Positions 32,747 through 40,887 of a DNA stretch of 64,000 nucleotides are shown here, one piece after another. The DNA lies in NCBI GenBank assembly GCA_034423195.1, contig DAOUIZ010000023.1, positions 62,001 to 126,000 of the forward strand. Direction: 5' to 3'. The stretch comes from CATOSK01 sp034423195 (lineage in GTDB: Bacteria > Chloroflexota > Dehalococcoidia > Lucifugimonadales > UBA3495). A program made the translations under genes and the position numbers. Below the pieces are notes generated by a model. The model saw only the letters and a list, made by a program, of their open reading frames with translations. It was not told the origin of the DNA and did no database searches. The stretch's first letter is position 1. Every line of letters begins with the position of its first letter.

Positions 32747-33922
32747 ATGTTGAGTCCAAGAAGATTCCCAGCGGGGAGGCGGCTGATTCTTGCCCTCTTG
32801 CCGCTGCTCCTTGCCGCTGCGATGGCAGGGGCCTGCACCAACGGGGACCAGGAGCAGCAGACCGGTGCCGGAGTGGGAGCCGCCTACTGGGCCGGCCCGA
32901 CGGTCTGGGAGCCGGAGGATGTTGCGAGCCTGGAGCGGGTTACCCAGGAGCTGGTGGCTCCGCCGGGCCTGCCCCAACACGAGCAGGCAGCGACCAGCGG
33001 GCCAAAGGTAGTGCAGGTGCGGATGGAGGTAGAGGAAAGAGAGGTGGAAATAGCTCCAGGGGTGTTTGTCTGGGCGTTTACGTTCAACGGATCGGTCCCG
33101 GGCCCAATAATAGTGGCGCATGAGGGCGATTACATCGAACTGACGCTGGTGAACCCGGTCGGGAACCAACTGCTGCACAATATAGACTTCCACGCATCCA
33201 TTGGCGCGCTGGGCGGCGGCGAGTTGACCAACGTGGGACCGGGGCAGGAGGTGGTGCTGCGGTTCAGGGCGGTCAAGCCCGGGGTGTTCGTCTACCACTG
33301 CGCTCCCGGGGGAACGATGGTCCCCTGGCACGTCACTCATGGGATGAACGGCGCGATCATGGTGCTGCCCAGAGACGGCCTGAAGGATCCGGCGGGGAAT
33401 GCCCTGCGTTATGACAGGGCGTATTACATCGGAGAGCAGGACTTCTACGTTCCGCGGGACGAAGAAGGCAAGTTCAAGCGTTATGACAACGCCGGGGCAT
33501 CGTTTGGGGATGATCTGGGAGCGATGGCAACCCTGACTCCCACCCACATTGTGTTCAACGGAGAAACGGGGGCGCTGCAGGGCGAAGGGGCGCTGACGGC
33601 CAACGTGGGGGAGAAGGTGCTGATCGTGCACGCCCAGGCGAACCGGCAGTCCTATCCTCACCTGATTGGCGGGCACGGGGACTACGTTTGGGAACGCGGG
33701 GGCTTCAACAATCCGCCGGCCCTGGACCTGGAGACCTGGGTGATAGCCGCGGGTTCGGCCGGGGCATCGGTCCATGACCTGCAACAGCCTGGGACGTATG
33801 TCTACCTGTCCCACAACCTGATCGAGGCTTTCGTGTACGATGCGAAGGCGATTCTACAGGTGGAGGGGGAGTGGAACAATGACCTGATGGAACAACTGGA
33901 GCCACCGGCTCCGATCCAGTAA
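32747..33922 (+). CDS. nirK: copper-containing nitrite reductase, lipoprotein type
   Basis: A 391-residue two-cupredoxin enzyme reducing nitrite to NO outside the membrane. A signal segment 'RRLILALLPLLLAAAMAGAC' ends in a lipobox, so it is probably lipid-anchored. Type 1 copper ligands are in 'VYHCAPGGTMVPWHVTHGMNG'; type 2 ligands and catalytic Asp/His are in 'LLHNIDFHAS', 'SYPHLIGGHGDYVW' and 'YVYLSHNLIEAF'. The ATG at 32747 has AGGAGG five bases upstream. Implies denitrification or NO generation under low oxygen. No maturation or accessory gene is adjacent. Confidence 0.93.
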   Translation: MLSPRRFPAGRRLILALLPLLLAAAMAGACTNGDQEQQTGAGVGAAYWAGPTVWEPEDVASLERVTQELVAPPGLPQHEQAATSGPKVVQVRMEVEEREVEIAPGVFVWAFTFNGSVPGPIIVAHEGDYIELTLVNPVGNQLLHNIDFHASIGALGGGELTNVGPGQEVVLRFRAVKPGVFVYHCAPGGTMVPWHVTHGMNGAIMVLPRDGLKDPAGNALRYDRAYYIGEQDFYVPRDEEGKFKRYDNAGASFGDDLGAMATLTPTHIVFNGETGALQGEGALTANVGEKVLIVHAQANRQSYPHLIGGHGDYVWERGGFNNPPALDLETWVIAAGSAGASVHDLQQPGTYVYLSHNLIEAFVYDAKAILQVEGEWNNDLMEQLEPPAPIQ

Positions 33923-33970
33923 TTCATCGGGAGGGAGGCTCCGGGTTTCCCCCGGCGGCGGTCCAAAACG

Positions 33971-34000
33971 AGAGGCAGGGTCGAAAACCCTGCCTCTGTT
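33971..34000. terminator. terminator between nirK and pnp
   Basis: AGAGGCAGGG (33971-33980) pairs with CCCTGCCTCT (33988-33997) over TCGAAAA, followed by GTTGTT. It serves two convergent genes. Confidence 0.75.
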
Positions 34001-34031
34001 GTTCGCTTCCGGTTGTCCGTTTACGCGGAGG

Positions 34032-36491
34032 TTAGCGGTCGGTGCGGGGGCGTCCGGTGCTGGAGTTGTTGCCGAGGAAGCGGCGCTCCTGGTAGCCGCC
34101 GCCCTGACGCGGGCTGCCGGTTCCCTGGCGGGGGCCACCGCCCTGGCGATTGCCGCCGCCGCCCTGGCGCGGGCCACCCTGGCCACCACCCTGGCGTGGA
34201 CCGCCCGGTCCGCCGCGACGGTCGCCACCGGGCCGGTTGCCGAATCCACCACCGCCGCCGCGATTGCCGAATCCGCCGCCGCCCTGGCGGGGACCGCCGC
34301 CACCCTGGCGCTGACCTGCGGGTCCACCGCGACGGTCACCGCCGCGGTCGCCGAATCCCTGGCGCGGGGCCGGGGGCCGGGGAGTGGGGGGCTGTCCCCC
34401 ATCGTCGTCGCCGAAGAGGGCGCGGCGGGAGAGGTTGAGGCGGCCGAGGTTGTCGATTTCCTGGATCATGACGGTGATTTCCTGGCCGATGTCGATGTCC
34501 TGCTCGACGTCGCCCATTTCCTCGCTGCGGAGGAGGCCGTCCTTGCCGGGGATCAACTCGACGAAGGCGCCGAAGTTGGTGAGGCGGCTGACCTTGCCGG
34601 TGAGTATGTCTCCGACGACGAGCTCACGGGTGAGCATTTCGATGCGGTTGCGGGCCATGTCGATCATGGCCTGATCGGTCTGCCCGATGGTGACGCCGCC
34701 TTCATCGCCGACGTCAATGGAGCAGCCGGTCTCCTCGATGATGCCGCGGATGACGCGGCCGCCTGGGCCGATGACTGCGCCGATCTTCTCGACGGGGATC
34801 TGGATACGAATCATCTTGGGGGCGTAGGGACTCATGTGGTCGCGGGGCTGGGAGAGGGCCTCGTTCATCTTGTCGAGGATGAAGAGGCGTCCCTGGCGGG
34901 CCTGCTCGAGAGCCTCGCTGAGAACGGCCTCGGAGAGTCCCTTAATCTTGCAGTCCATCTGGAGGGCGTTGACGCCCTGGGCGGTGCCGGCGACCTTGAA
35001 GTCCATGTCGCCGAGGAAGTCCTCAATTCCCTGGATGTCGCTGAGGACGGCGTAGGCCCCGTCGGGGTCGGTGATCAGTCCCATGGCGATGCCGGCTACG
35101 GGAGCGGAGATGGGCACTCCGGCGTCCATGAGGGCGAGGGTGCTGCCGCAGACGCTGCCCATGGAGGTGCTGCCGTTAGAGCTGAGGACCTCGGAGACGA
35201 CGCGGATGGCGTAGGGGAAGTCGGCCTCGGAGGGAAGGACGGATACCAGAGCGCGCTCGGCCAGGGCGCCGTGTCCGATTTCCCGCCGGCCGGGGGAGCC
35301 GACGCGGCGGGCTTCTCCGACGGAATAGGGGGGGAAGTTGTAGTGGTGCATGTAACGCTTGGTGCCGTCGGGGCCGACGGTGTCCAGGGTCTGCTTCATG
35401 GTGAGGGAGGCCAGGGTAGCAATGGAGAGAACCTGGGTCTGGCCACGGGTGAAGAGGCCGGAGCCGTGGGTGCGGGGAAGCACTCCGGCTTCGCTGGTGA
35501 TGGGGCGGATCTCGTCCAGGCCGCGCCCGTCGGGGCGGATGTTCTGGTCAAGGATGCGGCGGCGGACCTCGGACTTGACCACGGAATTGAAGGCTCCGCC
35601 CACGTCGGAAGCGGAGTAATCCTCGGCGAGCTCCTCGGCGATGGCGGACTCGAGGTTGTCGAGGGCCTCCACGCGCTCGGCCTTCATGGCGTTCTGCTCA
35701 AGGACGGCGGTGAGACGGCCGTTGAGGCTCTGGTGGATGCGCTCTTCCAGCTGCTTCTCCCCGGTGAGATCGACGTTGACCTCGAGCTTGGGGTTGCCGG
35801 CGCGGCTAACCAGGTCTTCAATCATGTCGATGGCGACCTGGTTGGTCTCGTGGGCGCGGCGGATGCCCTCGACGATAACTTCTTCGGAGACCTCGTCGGA
35901 GCCGGACTCGACCATGATGATAGCGTCGCGGCTGCTGCTGACGACCAGGCTGAGCTGGCTCTCGTGGATCTCGTCGTAGGTGGGGTGGATGATGTACTCG
36001 TTGTCGCTGGCGCGCCAGGCGATCCGGCAGGCGCCGATGGGACCGTCGAAGGGAATCTTGGAGATGGACAGCGCCGCGGAGGCGGCGTTCATGGCGAGGA
36101 CTTCGGGGGGATTGACGGGGTCAGCGGAGAGGACGGTGAGGATGACCTGGATTTCGTTGTGGATGCCCTTGGGGAAGAGGGGACGGATGGAGCGGTCGGT
36201 GAGGCGGGCGGAAATGATGGCTTCAGTTCCGGGCCGTCCCTCCCTTCGGAAGAAGCTGCCGGGGATCTTGCCGGCGGAGTAGAGGCGCTCCTCGTATTCG
36301 ACGGTGAGGGGGAGGAAGTCGATGTCGGCGCGGGGCCGGTCGGACATGACAGCGGTGGCGAGAATGACGGTGTCGCCGTAACGAAGGGTGATGGACCCGT
36401 GGGCCTGGAAGGCGAGTTGTCCGGTTTCCATGGACAAGCTTTCATGGCCCAGCACACGTTCGACAACGGTAGGGATGGTCATAGTAGACAT
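34032..36491 (-). CDS. pnp: polyribonucleotide nucleotidyltransferase with RGG-rich tail
   Basis: An 819-residue PNPase: two RNase PH domains ('TDRSIRPLFPKG', 'RPDGRGLDEIRPI... GSGLFTRGQTQVLSIATL'), a KH domain ('KIGAVIGPGGRVIRGIIEETG') and an S1 domain ('GDILTGKVSRLTNFGAFVELIPGKDGLLRSEEM'). It degrades RNA 3' to 5' with phosphate. After about residue 700 comes a 110-residue tail of Gly, Arg and Gln repeats (GGPRQGGGG, DRRGGP) that is unusual for PNPase and probably a disordered RNA-binding extension. It follows rpsO, the common arrangement. Confidence 0.95.
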   Translation of the reverse strand: MSTMTIPTVVERVLGHESLSMETGQLAFQAHGSITLRYGDTVILATAVMSDRPRADIDFLPLTVEYEERLYSAGKIPGSFFRREGRPGTEAIISARLTDRSIRPLFPKGIHNEIQVILTVLSADPVNPPEVLAMNAASAALSISKIPFDGPIGACRIAWRASDNEYIIHPTYDEIHESQLSLVVSSSRDAIIMVESGSDEVSEEVIVEGIRRAHETNQVAIDMIEDLVSRAGNPKLEVNVDLTGEKQLEERIHQSLNGRLTAVLEQNAMKAERVEALDNLESAIAEELAEDYSASDVGGAFNSVVKSEVRRRILDQNIRPDGRGLDEIRPITSEAGVLPRTHGSGLFTRGQTQVLSIATLASLTMKQTLDTVGPDGTKRYMHHYNFPPYSVGEARRVGSPGRREIGHGALAERALVSVLPSEADFPYAIRVVSEVLSSNGSTSMGSVCGSTLALMDAGVPISAPVAGIAMGLITDPDGAYAVLSDIQGIEDFLGDMDFKVAGTAQGVNALQMDCKIKGLSEAVLSEALEQARQGRLFILDKMNEALSQPRDHMSPYAPKMIRIQIPVEKIGAVIGPGGRVIRGIIEETGCSIDVGDEGGVTIGQTDQAMIDMARNRIEMLTRELVVGDILTGKVSRLTNFGAFVELIPGKDGLLRSEEMGDVEQDIDIGQEITVMIQEIDNLGRLNLSRRALFGDDDGGQPPTPRPPAPRQGFGDRGGDRRGGPAGQRQGGGGPRQGGGGFGNRGGGGGFGNRPGGDRRGGPGGPRQGGGQGGPRQGGGGNRQGGGPRQGTGSPRQGGGYQERRFLGNNSSTGRPRTDR

Positions 36492-36607
36492 AATGAAGGT
36501 TTCAGACCTCGCTTTTATTTAAAGGGGGAACGGCCAAACCAGCCAAGGCTAGACGCAGCGACCAATGCCCGGGGAGGGCACATTCAGGGGGAACAAGGTG
36601 TACGGGG

Positions 36608-36874
36608 TTACCGGCGGAGACCCAAGCGGCTGATGAGGGTCTGGTAGCGGTTGACGTCCTCCCGGCTGAGGTAGTTGAGGAGGCGGCGGCGCTTGGAGAC
36701 CAGCCCCACCAGCCCATGACGGGAGTGGACATCCTTCTTGTGGGTGCGGAGGTGGTCGGTAACCTGCCTGATCCTCTCGGTGAGGACAGCTACCTGGACT
36801 TCGGTGGAGCCGGTGTCGTTTTCGTGGATCTTGTACTCTTCGGTGAGGCGCTGCTTGGTGTCCTGGTCTAGCAT
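36608..36874 (-). CDS. rpsO: 30S ribosomal protein S15
   Basis: An 88-residue S15 with the full family sequence, including 'HENDTGSTEVQVAVLTERIRQVTDHLRTHKKDVHSRHGLVGLVSKRRRLLNYL'. It binds 16S rRNA in the central domain. It precedes pnp by 116 bp; a short hairpin in that gap (TGCCC/GGGCA around 36567-36582) may affect pnp expression. Confidence 0.97.
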   Translation of the reverse strand: MLDQDTKQRLTEEYKIHENDTGSTEVQVAVLTERIRQVTDHLRTHKKDVHSRHGLVGLVSKRRRLLNYLSREDVNRYQTLISRLGLRR

Positions 36875-36919
36875 CAGTTAAGTGTAACCTTTTATCTTTC
36901 CCTTTACGTATTCCGGGAC

Positions 36920-36949
36920 AGGATAGCACAACCGGGATATTGGGCGCAA
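36920..36949 (-). promoter_or_regulatory. candidate promoter of rpsO-pnp
   Basis: Minus strand TTGCGC (36949-36944), 18-bp spacer, TATCCT (36925-36920) with TGC before the -10. 45 bp upstream of rpsO. Confidence 0.45.
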
Positions 36950-37107
36950 CGCCACCTGCCCTGGTTGTTCGGAAATTACGGAAAGGCGATACACTGCGAG
37001 CGAGATATGGAGCGCAAGAAGAATTCATTGCCATCATTGCGGCAATAGCGTGACTTGTTACGGGCACGAGGAACACAGCAGGGGCCTGCCTGTGGCATAT
37101 CTACCTG

Positions 37108-37131
37108 TGATATAATTGATAAATAGTATCA
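37108..37131 (+). promoter_or_regulatory. -10 element within a 24-bp imperfect palindrome (candidate metal-regulator operator)
   Basis: The segment 37108-37131 reads TGATATAATTGA then TAAATAGTATCA; the halves match as inverted repeats at most positions. It contains TATAAT (37111-37116). Lying before a ferritin-like iron/manganese transporter gene, it resembles a Fur/DtxR-style operator, which is inference. Confidence 0.5.
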
Positions 37132-37209
37132 TCGGAAAAGGGGCGGCACCGAGGCCACCCGTTGCCGCCAAGGCGGGCGGATGAGTCTCCGCCAGGAAGG
37201 ATTGGGGCC

Positions 37210-38508
37210 GTGACAACGGAAGCAGGGGAGTTGAGCCGCACGGACAGGAACCTGTGGAGCGCGATCGCCGCCGAGGCGGTTGCCCACCTGAAATACAACG
37301 CATACGCCCACAAGGCCCTGGAGGAGGGCTACCCGGAGGTGGCGCAGGTGTTCCAGGAGGTGGCGGGAGCGGAGAACGTTCACGGCATGAATCACCTGAG
37401 GGTGGCCGGGCATATATCGGCCACGGCGGAGAACCTGCGGGAGGTGGTCACCGGGGAGGTCAAGGAGTTCGCCACGGTCTATCCCAGGATGATACGGGAG
37501 GCGCTCGGTGAGGGCCGGGAAGACGCGGCCGACTCCTTCGCGCTGGCGTTGGAGCGGGAACGGCACCACCAGATGGTGTTTTCCGAGGCGCTGGGGCGGC
37601 TGGAGGAGAAGCAGTCCCGGGTGGCTCGAGATGCGGAGAACCAGCTATCGTTGGGCGACGGGACGGTGGGTGAACAAGATGGAAATGCCTCTGGTACATC
37701 AGCGGGGCGAGTTGGAGAGGCGCCAACAGTGTCACCGCTGACCACGCCGCTGCCGGCGGGGTATGACGGGGAGGATATGGACCTGCAAACCTACGTAGAC
37801 GCGACGCAGGAGGTGGACCGGGAGCGGTTCCGGGTGGCGAACCTGGGCCGTCTGCGGGAGGTGGTGTTCGGAGCGCAGGACGGCATCCTGAGCACGGTGG
37901 CGCTGGTGACGTCGGTGGCGGTGGCGGTGGGGAGCACGTCAACCGTCCTAGTGGCGGGGCTGGCGGCAGCGCTGGCCGGGATGGTGTCGATGGCGACCGG
38001 GGCGTACCTGGGGTCGCGGGCGGAACAGGACGTACAGCGGGCGGAGATCGAGCGGGAGGCCAAGGAACTGGAGGAGAATCCGGCGGAGGAGTATGCCGAG
38101 CTGATGGTGATTTTCCAGAGGGAGGGCAAGTCGTTCGAAGAAGCGCGCCAACTGGCGGACCAGATCTCGGAGGATAAGGACCTCTGGCTGAGCACGATGG
38201 TGGAGAAGGAATTGGGTTTCAGCCCGGAAGGCATCTCGAGTCCCCTCAAGGACGCGCTGGTGATGGGGGCGGCGTTCATCATCGCCGCGGCCATACCCAT
38301 CGTGCCGTACATGGTGTGGAGCGGCGGGGTAGCGATCGCCGTTTCGATTACGGCAGGGCTGGCGGCCCTGTTTGCGCTGGGAATGGGCAAGGGGCGGATC
38401 GTGCGCCGGTCGCCGCTGAAGCAGGGGCTGGAGATCCTGGGAATCGGGGTGGCATCGGCGGGGGTCGGGTTCCTGCTGGGAGAGGGGATACCGCGGCTGA
38501 TCGGGTAG
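37210..38508 (+). CDS. ferritin-like/VIT1 fusion, MbfA-type iron or manganese exporter
   Basis: A 432-residue protein with an N-terminal rubrerythrin-like four-helix domain (residues about 5-140; metal-site Glu/His in 'EAVAHLKYNAYAHKALEEGYPEVAQVFQEVAGAENVHGMNH' and 'ALERERHHQMVFSEALGRLEEK') and a C-terminal VIT1/CCC1 membrane domain from about 205 ('LREVVFGAQDGILSTVALVTSVAVAVG', 'GMVSMATGAYLGSRAEQD', three further helices). This is the MbfA layout, a membrane ferritin that exports iron or manganese. Start taken as GTG 37210 after AGGAAGG; a TTG at 37162 is also in frame. Confidence 0.85.
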   Translation: MTTEAGELSRTDRNLWSAIAAEAVAHLKYNAYAHKALEEGYPEVAQVFQEVAGAENVHGMNHLRVAGHISATAENLREVVTGEVKEFATVYPRMIREALGEGREDAADSFALALERERHHQMVFSEALGRLEEKQSRVARDAENQLSLGDGTVGEQDGNASGTSAGRVGEAPTVSPLTTPLPAGYDGEDMDLQTYVDATQEVDRERFRVANLGRLREVVFGAQDGILSTVALVTSVAVAVGSTSTVLVAGLAAALAGMVSMATGAYLGSRAEQDVQRAEIEREAKELEENPAEEYAELMVIFQREGKSFEEARQLADQISEDKDLWLSTMVEKELGFSPEGISSPLKDALVMGAAFIIAAAIPIVPYMVWSGGVAIAVSITAGLAALFALGMGKGRIVRRSPLKQGLEILGIGVASAGVGFLLGEGIPRLIG

Positions 38509-38576
38509 AGGGTAATCCAGGCCCATCGCCTCCGGCACGGCCGGCCGAGTCAGGACGGCATCGCTGATAGACAGGG

Positions 38577-38626
38577 CACGTTGGGAGGGTGAATCCCACA
38601 AACCCCCTGAGGAAGGGGTTGTGGAT
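38577..38626. repeat. dispersed hairpin repeat, family 1, copy D (degenerate)
   Basis: ACGTTGGGAGGGTGAATCCCACAA followed by ACCCCCTGAGGAAGGGG; same order of elements as the other copies with several changes. Confidence 0.6.
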
Positions 38627-38689
38627 TTAGGCAGGCGGCTCGGGTGCCGGACGAGGACAATTGCGCCGGTTGACACGAAGGGGATGGGA

Positions 38690-38695
38690 TATAAT
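38690..38695 (+). promoter_or_regulatory. -10 element before the HEPN gene
   Basis: TATAAT 30 bp before the ATG at 38726; a TTGACA at 38670-38675 is only 14 bp away, which is short for a -35. Confidence 0.35.
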
Positions 38696-38725
38696 ACTGC
38701 GCGTCGCGAAACCCGGGGGTAGAGC

Positions 38726-39091
38726 ATGACAACTGGCGTCACCGACCATATTGAATTGGCAAGACAGTTCCTGCAGCGAAGCAAGGAATACCTCAACGAC
38801 GGCGACCCGCATCAAGCGTCCGAGAAGGGTTGGGGTGCCGCCGCGCACATCGCCAAAGCCGCTGCCGCCGCAAACGGTTGGGCGTATGAGCATCACGACC
38901 AATTCGATATGGTCATCCAGAACGCCCGCCACAGGTTTCGCCAACCGAGCCTGCGGCAGTACGGGCATTCCGCTCTTGTCCTGCATCGTAACTACTATTT
39001 GCACCCGTCCCTGCTGAACTCCGAGGCCATACAGGAAGATATCGAAGACGTAGAGACGCTGCTGAACGTCCTGGAACCGTTCCTCACATAG
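38726..39091 (+). CDS. HEPN-domain protein (PaREP1-like)
   Basis: A 121-residue helical protein: 'ARQFLQRSKEYLNDGDPHQASEKGWGAAAHIAKAAAAANGW' and 'YGHSALVLHRNYYLHPSLLNSEAIQEDIEDVETLLNVLEPFL'. This is the same family as the gene at 30147, and both are typical of PaREP1/HEPN proteins encoded alone. Function unknown; no partner gene is next to it. It has its own -10 element and a strong terminator. Confidence 0.75.
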   Translation: MTTGVTDHIELARQFLQRSKEYLNDGDPHQASEKGWGAAAHIAKAAAAANGWAYEHHDQFDMVIQNARHRFRQPSLRQYGHSALVLHRNYYLHPSLLNSEAIQEDIEDVETLLNVLEPFLT

Positions 39092-39108
39092 ACGCCCGTT
39101 ATTCCAAA

Positions 39109-39156
39109 CCAACAGCACCCAGGGGAACCATTCTCTCTGGGTGCTGTTGGTTTATT
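39109..39156 (+). terminator. intrinsic terminator after the HEPN gene
   Basis: A 14-bp perfect stem (39109-39122 with 39137-39150) over a 14-base loop, followed by TTTATT. Also serves the convergent transporter gene in part. Confidence 0.8.
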
Positions 39157-39212
39157 CGGGAAGAAAAACGAACGCAGGCCGACTGGGTTAACCGGGTTTG
39201 CGAGCAATTTTC

Positions 39213-40643
39213 CTAGGGGGTCAGGGGGTGGCCGATGAAGGCCCAGTAGGGGAGGACGAGGAGGAAGAGGACGGCAATGGCGACGACGGTCATGACGATG
39301 CCGAAGCGCATGATCTCGGGGTTGCCGATGTTGGCGCGGGTGTAAACGAACACGGCCGAGGTCCCGCCGGCCCCGTAGTAGACCACCGAGTCTCCGACGA
39401 CGACCGCTGCCAACCCGCATACCAGGGGGTCCAGTCCCAGGGACTCGCCGGTGGCCACCGCGACGGGGATGACCAGGGCCAGGTAGCCGGCGATGTTGGG
39501 AACCAGCATCCGAACGACGGCGAAACAAACGCAGAGGGTCAGGAGCATGAGCGGAGGGCTGGTGAGGATGGGGGAGACGCTTTCGACGAGGGCGGCGGAG
39601 AACCAGGCTGCGCCTCCGGTGGTCACGAAGGCGTTGGCCAGGCACAGGGATGTGGCGATGACGAAGAAGTTGGTCCACCCCACGTTCTGCTCGAACTCGC
39701 GCCAGCTGAGGATGCCTACCCGGGGGAGCAGGATGACGGTGAGGGCGATCAGGGCCGGTACGGCGGGATGGAGTCCGTGGGCGAAGTCGGTGAACCAGAG
39801 GAGGGCGGTGACCAGCACGATGACGCCGGCACGGAACTCGACCGGGCTGACGGGGCCGGTGGAGAGCTGGGCGGCGCCTCCGGTGTCCAGCCGGAAACCG
39901 GAGCGGTAGAAAACATAAAGGACGATGCCTCCGACGATGAGGTTGGCGTAGAAGGGGACGCTCATGAGGATGAACCACTGGGTCCAGGAGAAGTCTCCCA
40001 GCAAGCCGGAAGCGACGACCGGCGTGATGCCTCCGGCGAGCAGGGCGGTGGAGCCGAGGCGGTTGAGGCTGCCCATGGCCAGCATGATGGCCTTGTGGTA
40101 GCGGTGTTCCTGGGGAATGTTCCAGTGGGACAGCACGCGCTCATAGACATGGACCATGATGGCCCCGCGGGTGCTGGCGGAGGGCAGGGCGAAGGTTAGC
40201 AGGGCGAAGGAAAGGAGCATCTGGACGTACAGGAGGCGGGGGCTTCCGGCAGCGCCCCGGATGAGAAAGGTCGCCATTCTCTCGGCCAGTCCTGAGGACT
40301 GGACGGCGAGTCCCAGGGTGAGAATTCCCACGAGGAAGTAGGCAACCGGATGGGAGAAGCCATAGAGAGCCTCCCCCAGTCCTCCAACGGCGCCAACGAG
40401 GACGAGAAGAATGACGCCCATGATTCCCGCGACGGGAACGGGGATGGCTTCGGTGGCCCAGAGAAGGACGGCGAAGACCATGACAGCCAGGGCGCGCTGT
40501 CCCTGAACGGTCAGTCCCTCGGGGGTGGGGATGAGAAGGATGACGGCGAACGCGGCGACGGCGACGGCGATTTTGCCCGCCGCAAGTGGGTTGGCGATGA
40601 GCCGCTGGAGGGTAGAAGTGTCGGAAGCGGTTTCGGTGGTCAT
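39213..40643 (-). CDS. DASS/SLC13-family anion symporter
   Basis: A 476-residue membrane protein with about 11-12 hydrophobic segments. 'QRALAVMVFAVLLWATEAIPVPVAGIMG' is the first conserved block; 'MLLSFALLTFALPSASTRGAIMVHVYERVL' and 'NFFVIATSLCLANAFVTTGGAAWFSAAL' represent the two hairpin regions with small polar residues. Members import sulfate, phosphate or di-/tricarboxylates with sodium. Substrate unassigned; dicarboxylates would suit the CoA-transferase pathway. ATG 40643 is chosen since the further upstream open frame is antisense to argF. Confidence 0.85.
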   Translation of the reverse strand: MTTETASDTSTLQRLIANPLAAGKIAVAVAAFAVILLIPTPEGLTVQGQRALAVMVFAVLLWATEAIPVPVAGIMGVILLVLVGAVGGLGEALYGFSHPVAYFLVGILTLGLAVQSSGLAERMATFLIRGAAGSPRLLYVQMLLSFALLTFALPSASTRGAIMVHVYERVLSHWNIPQEHRYHKAIMLAMGSLNRLGSTALLAGGITPVVASGLLGDFSWTQWFILMSVPFYANLIVGGIVLYVFYRSGFRLDTGGAAQLSTGPVSPVEFRAGVIVLVTALLWFTDFAHGLHPAVPALIALTVILLPRVGILSWREFEQNVGWTNFFVIATSLCLANAFVTTGGAAWFSAALVESVSPILTSPPLMLLTLCVCFAVVRMLVPNIAGYLALVIPVAVATGESLGLDPLVCGLAAVVVGDSVVYYGAGGTSAVFVYTRANIGNPEIMRFGIVMTVVAIAVLFLLVLPYWAFIGHPLTP

Positions 40644-40747
40644 GTCGGCGTAGTGCGACGGGTCGATAGAAATGGGCAGGGAGGTCTCCCCTTTCCATTT
40701 GGGTACGTTGACCAGCTTGGATACGTTGACCCGCGAGGGATGGGGGA

Positions 40748-40756
40748 TTATAGCAC
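40748..40756 (-). promoter_or_regulatory. extended -10 promoter of the DASS transporter gene
   Basis: Minus strand TGCTATAAT, the same extended -10 as before surE; the leader between it and the ATG holds two direct copies of TACGTTGACC (about 40703 and 40722). Confidence 0.4.
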
Positions 40757-40887
40757 GATGCAGCGGAGGTGGAGGCGGGTGCGATTGAAGGGAGCCGGGG
40801 CAGGCCGGGCGGGAAAAGGGCCGCCGGGTCTCCTTGAATTGGGCCGGAGTTTTCATATATGATTCATCCCTTGGAGGCCTGCCCCTG

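Noticed and set aside
36567..36582. Terminator between rpsO and pnp
   Set aside because: The stem is only five base pairs and no T-run follows; it is at best a weak attenuator or processing site.
33999..36647. 882-residue plus-strand open frame
   Set aside because: Antisense shadow of pnp; the minus strand encodes all PNPase domains.
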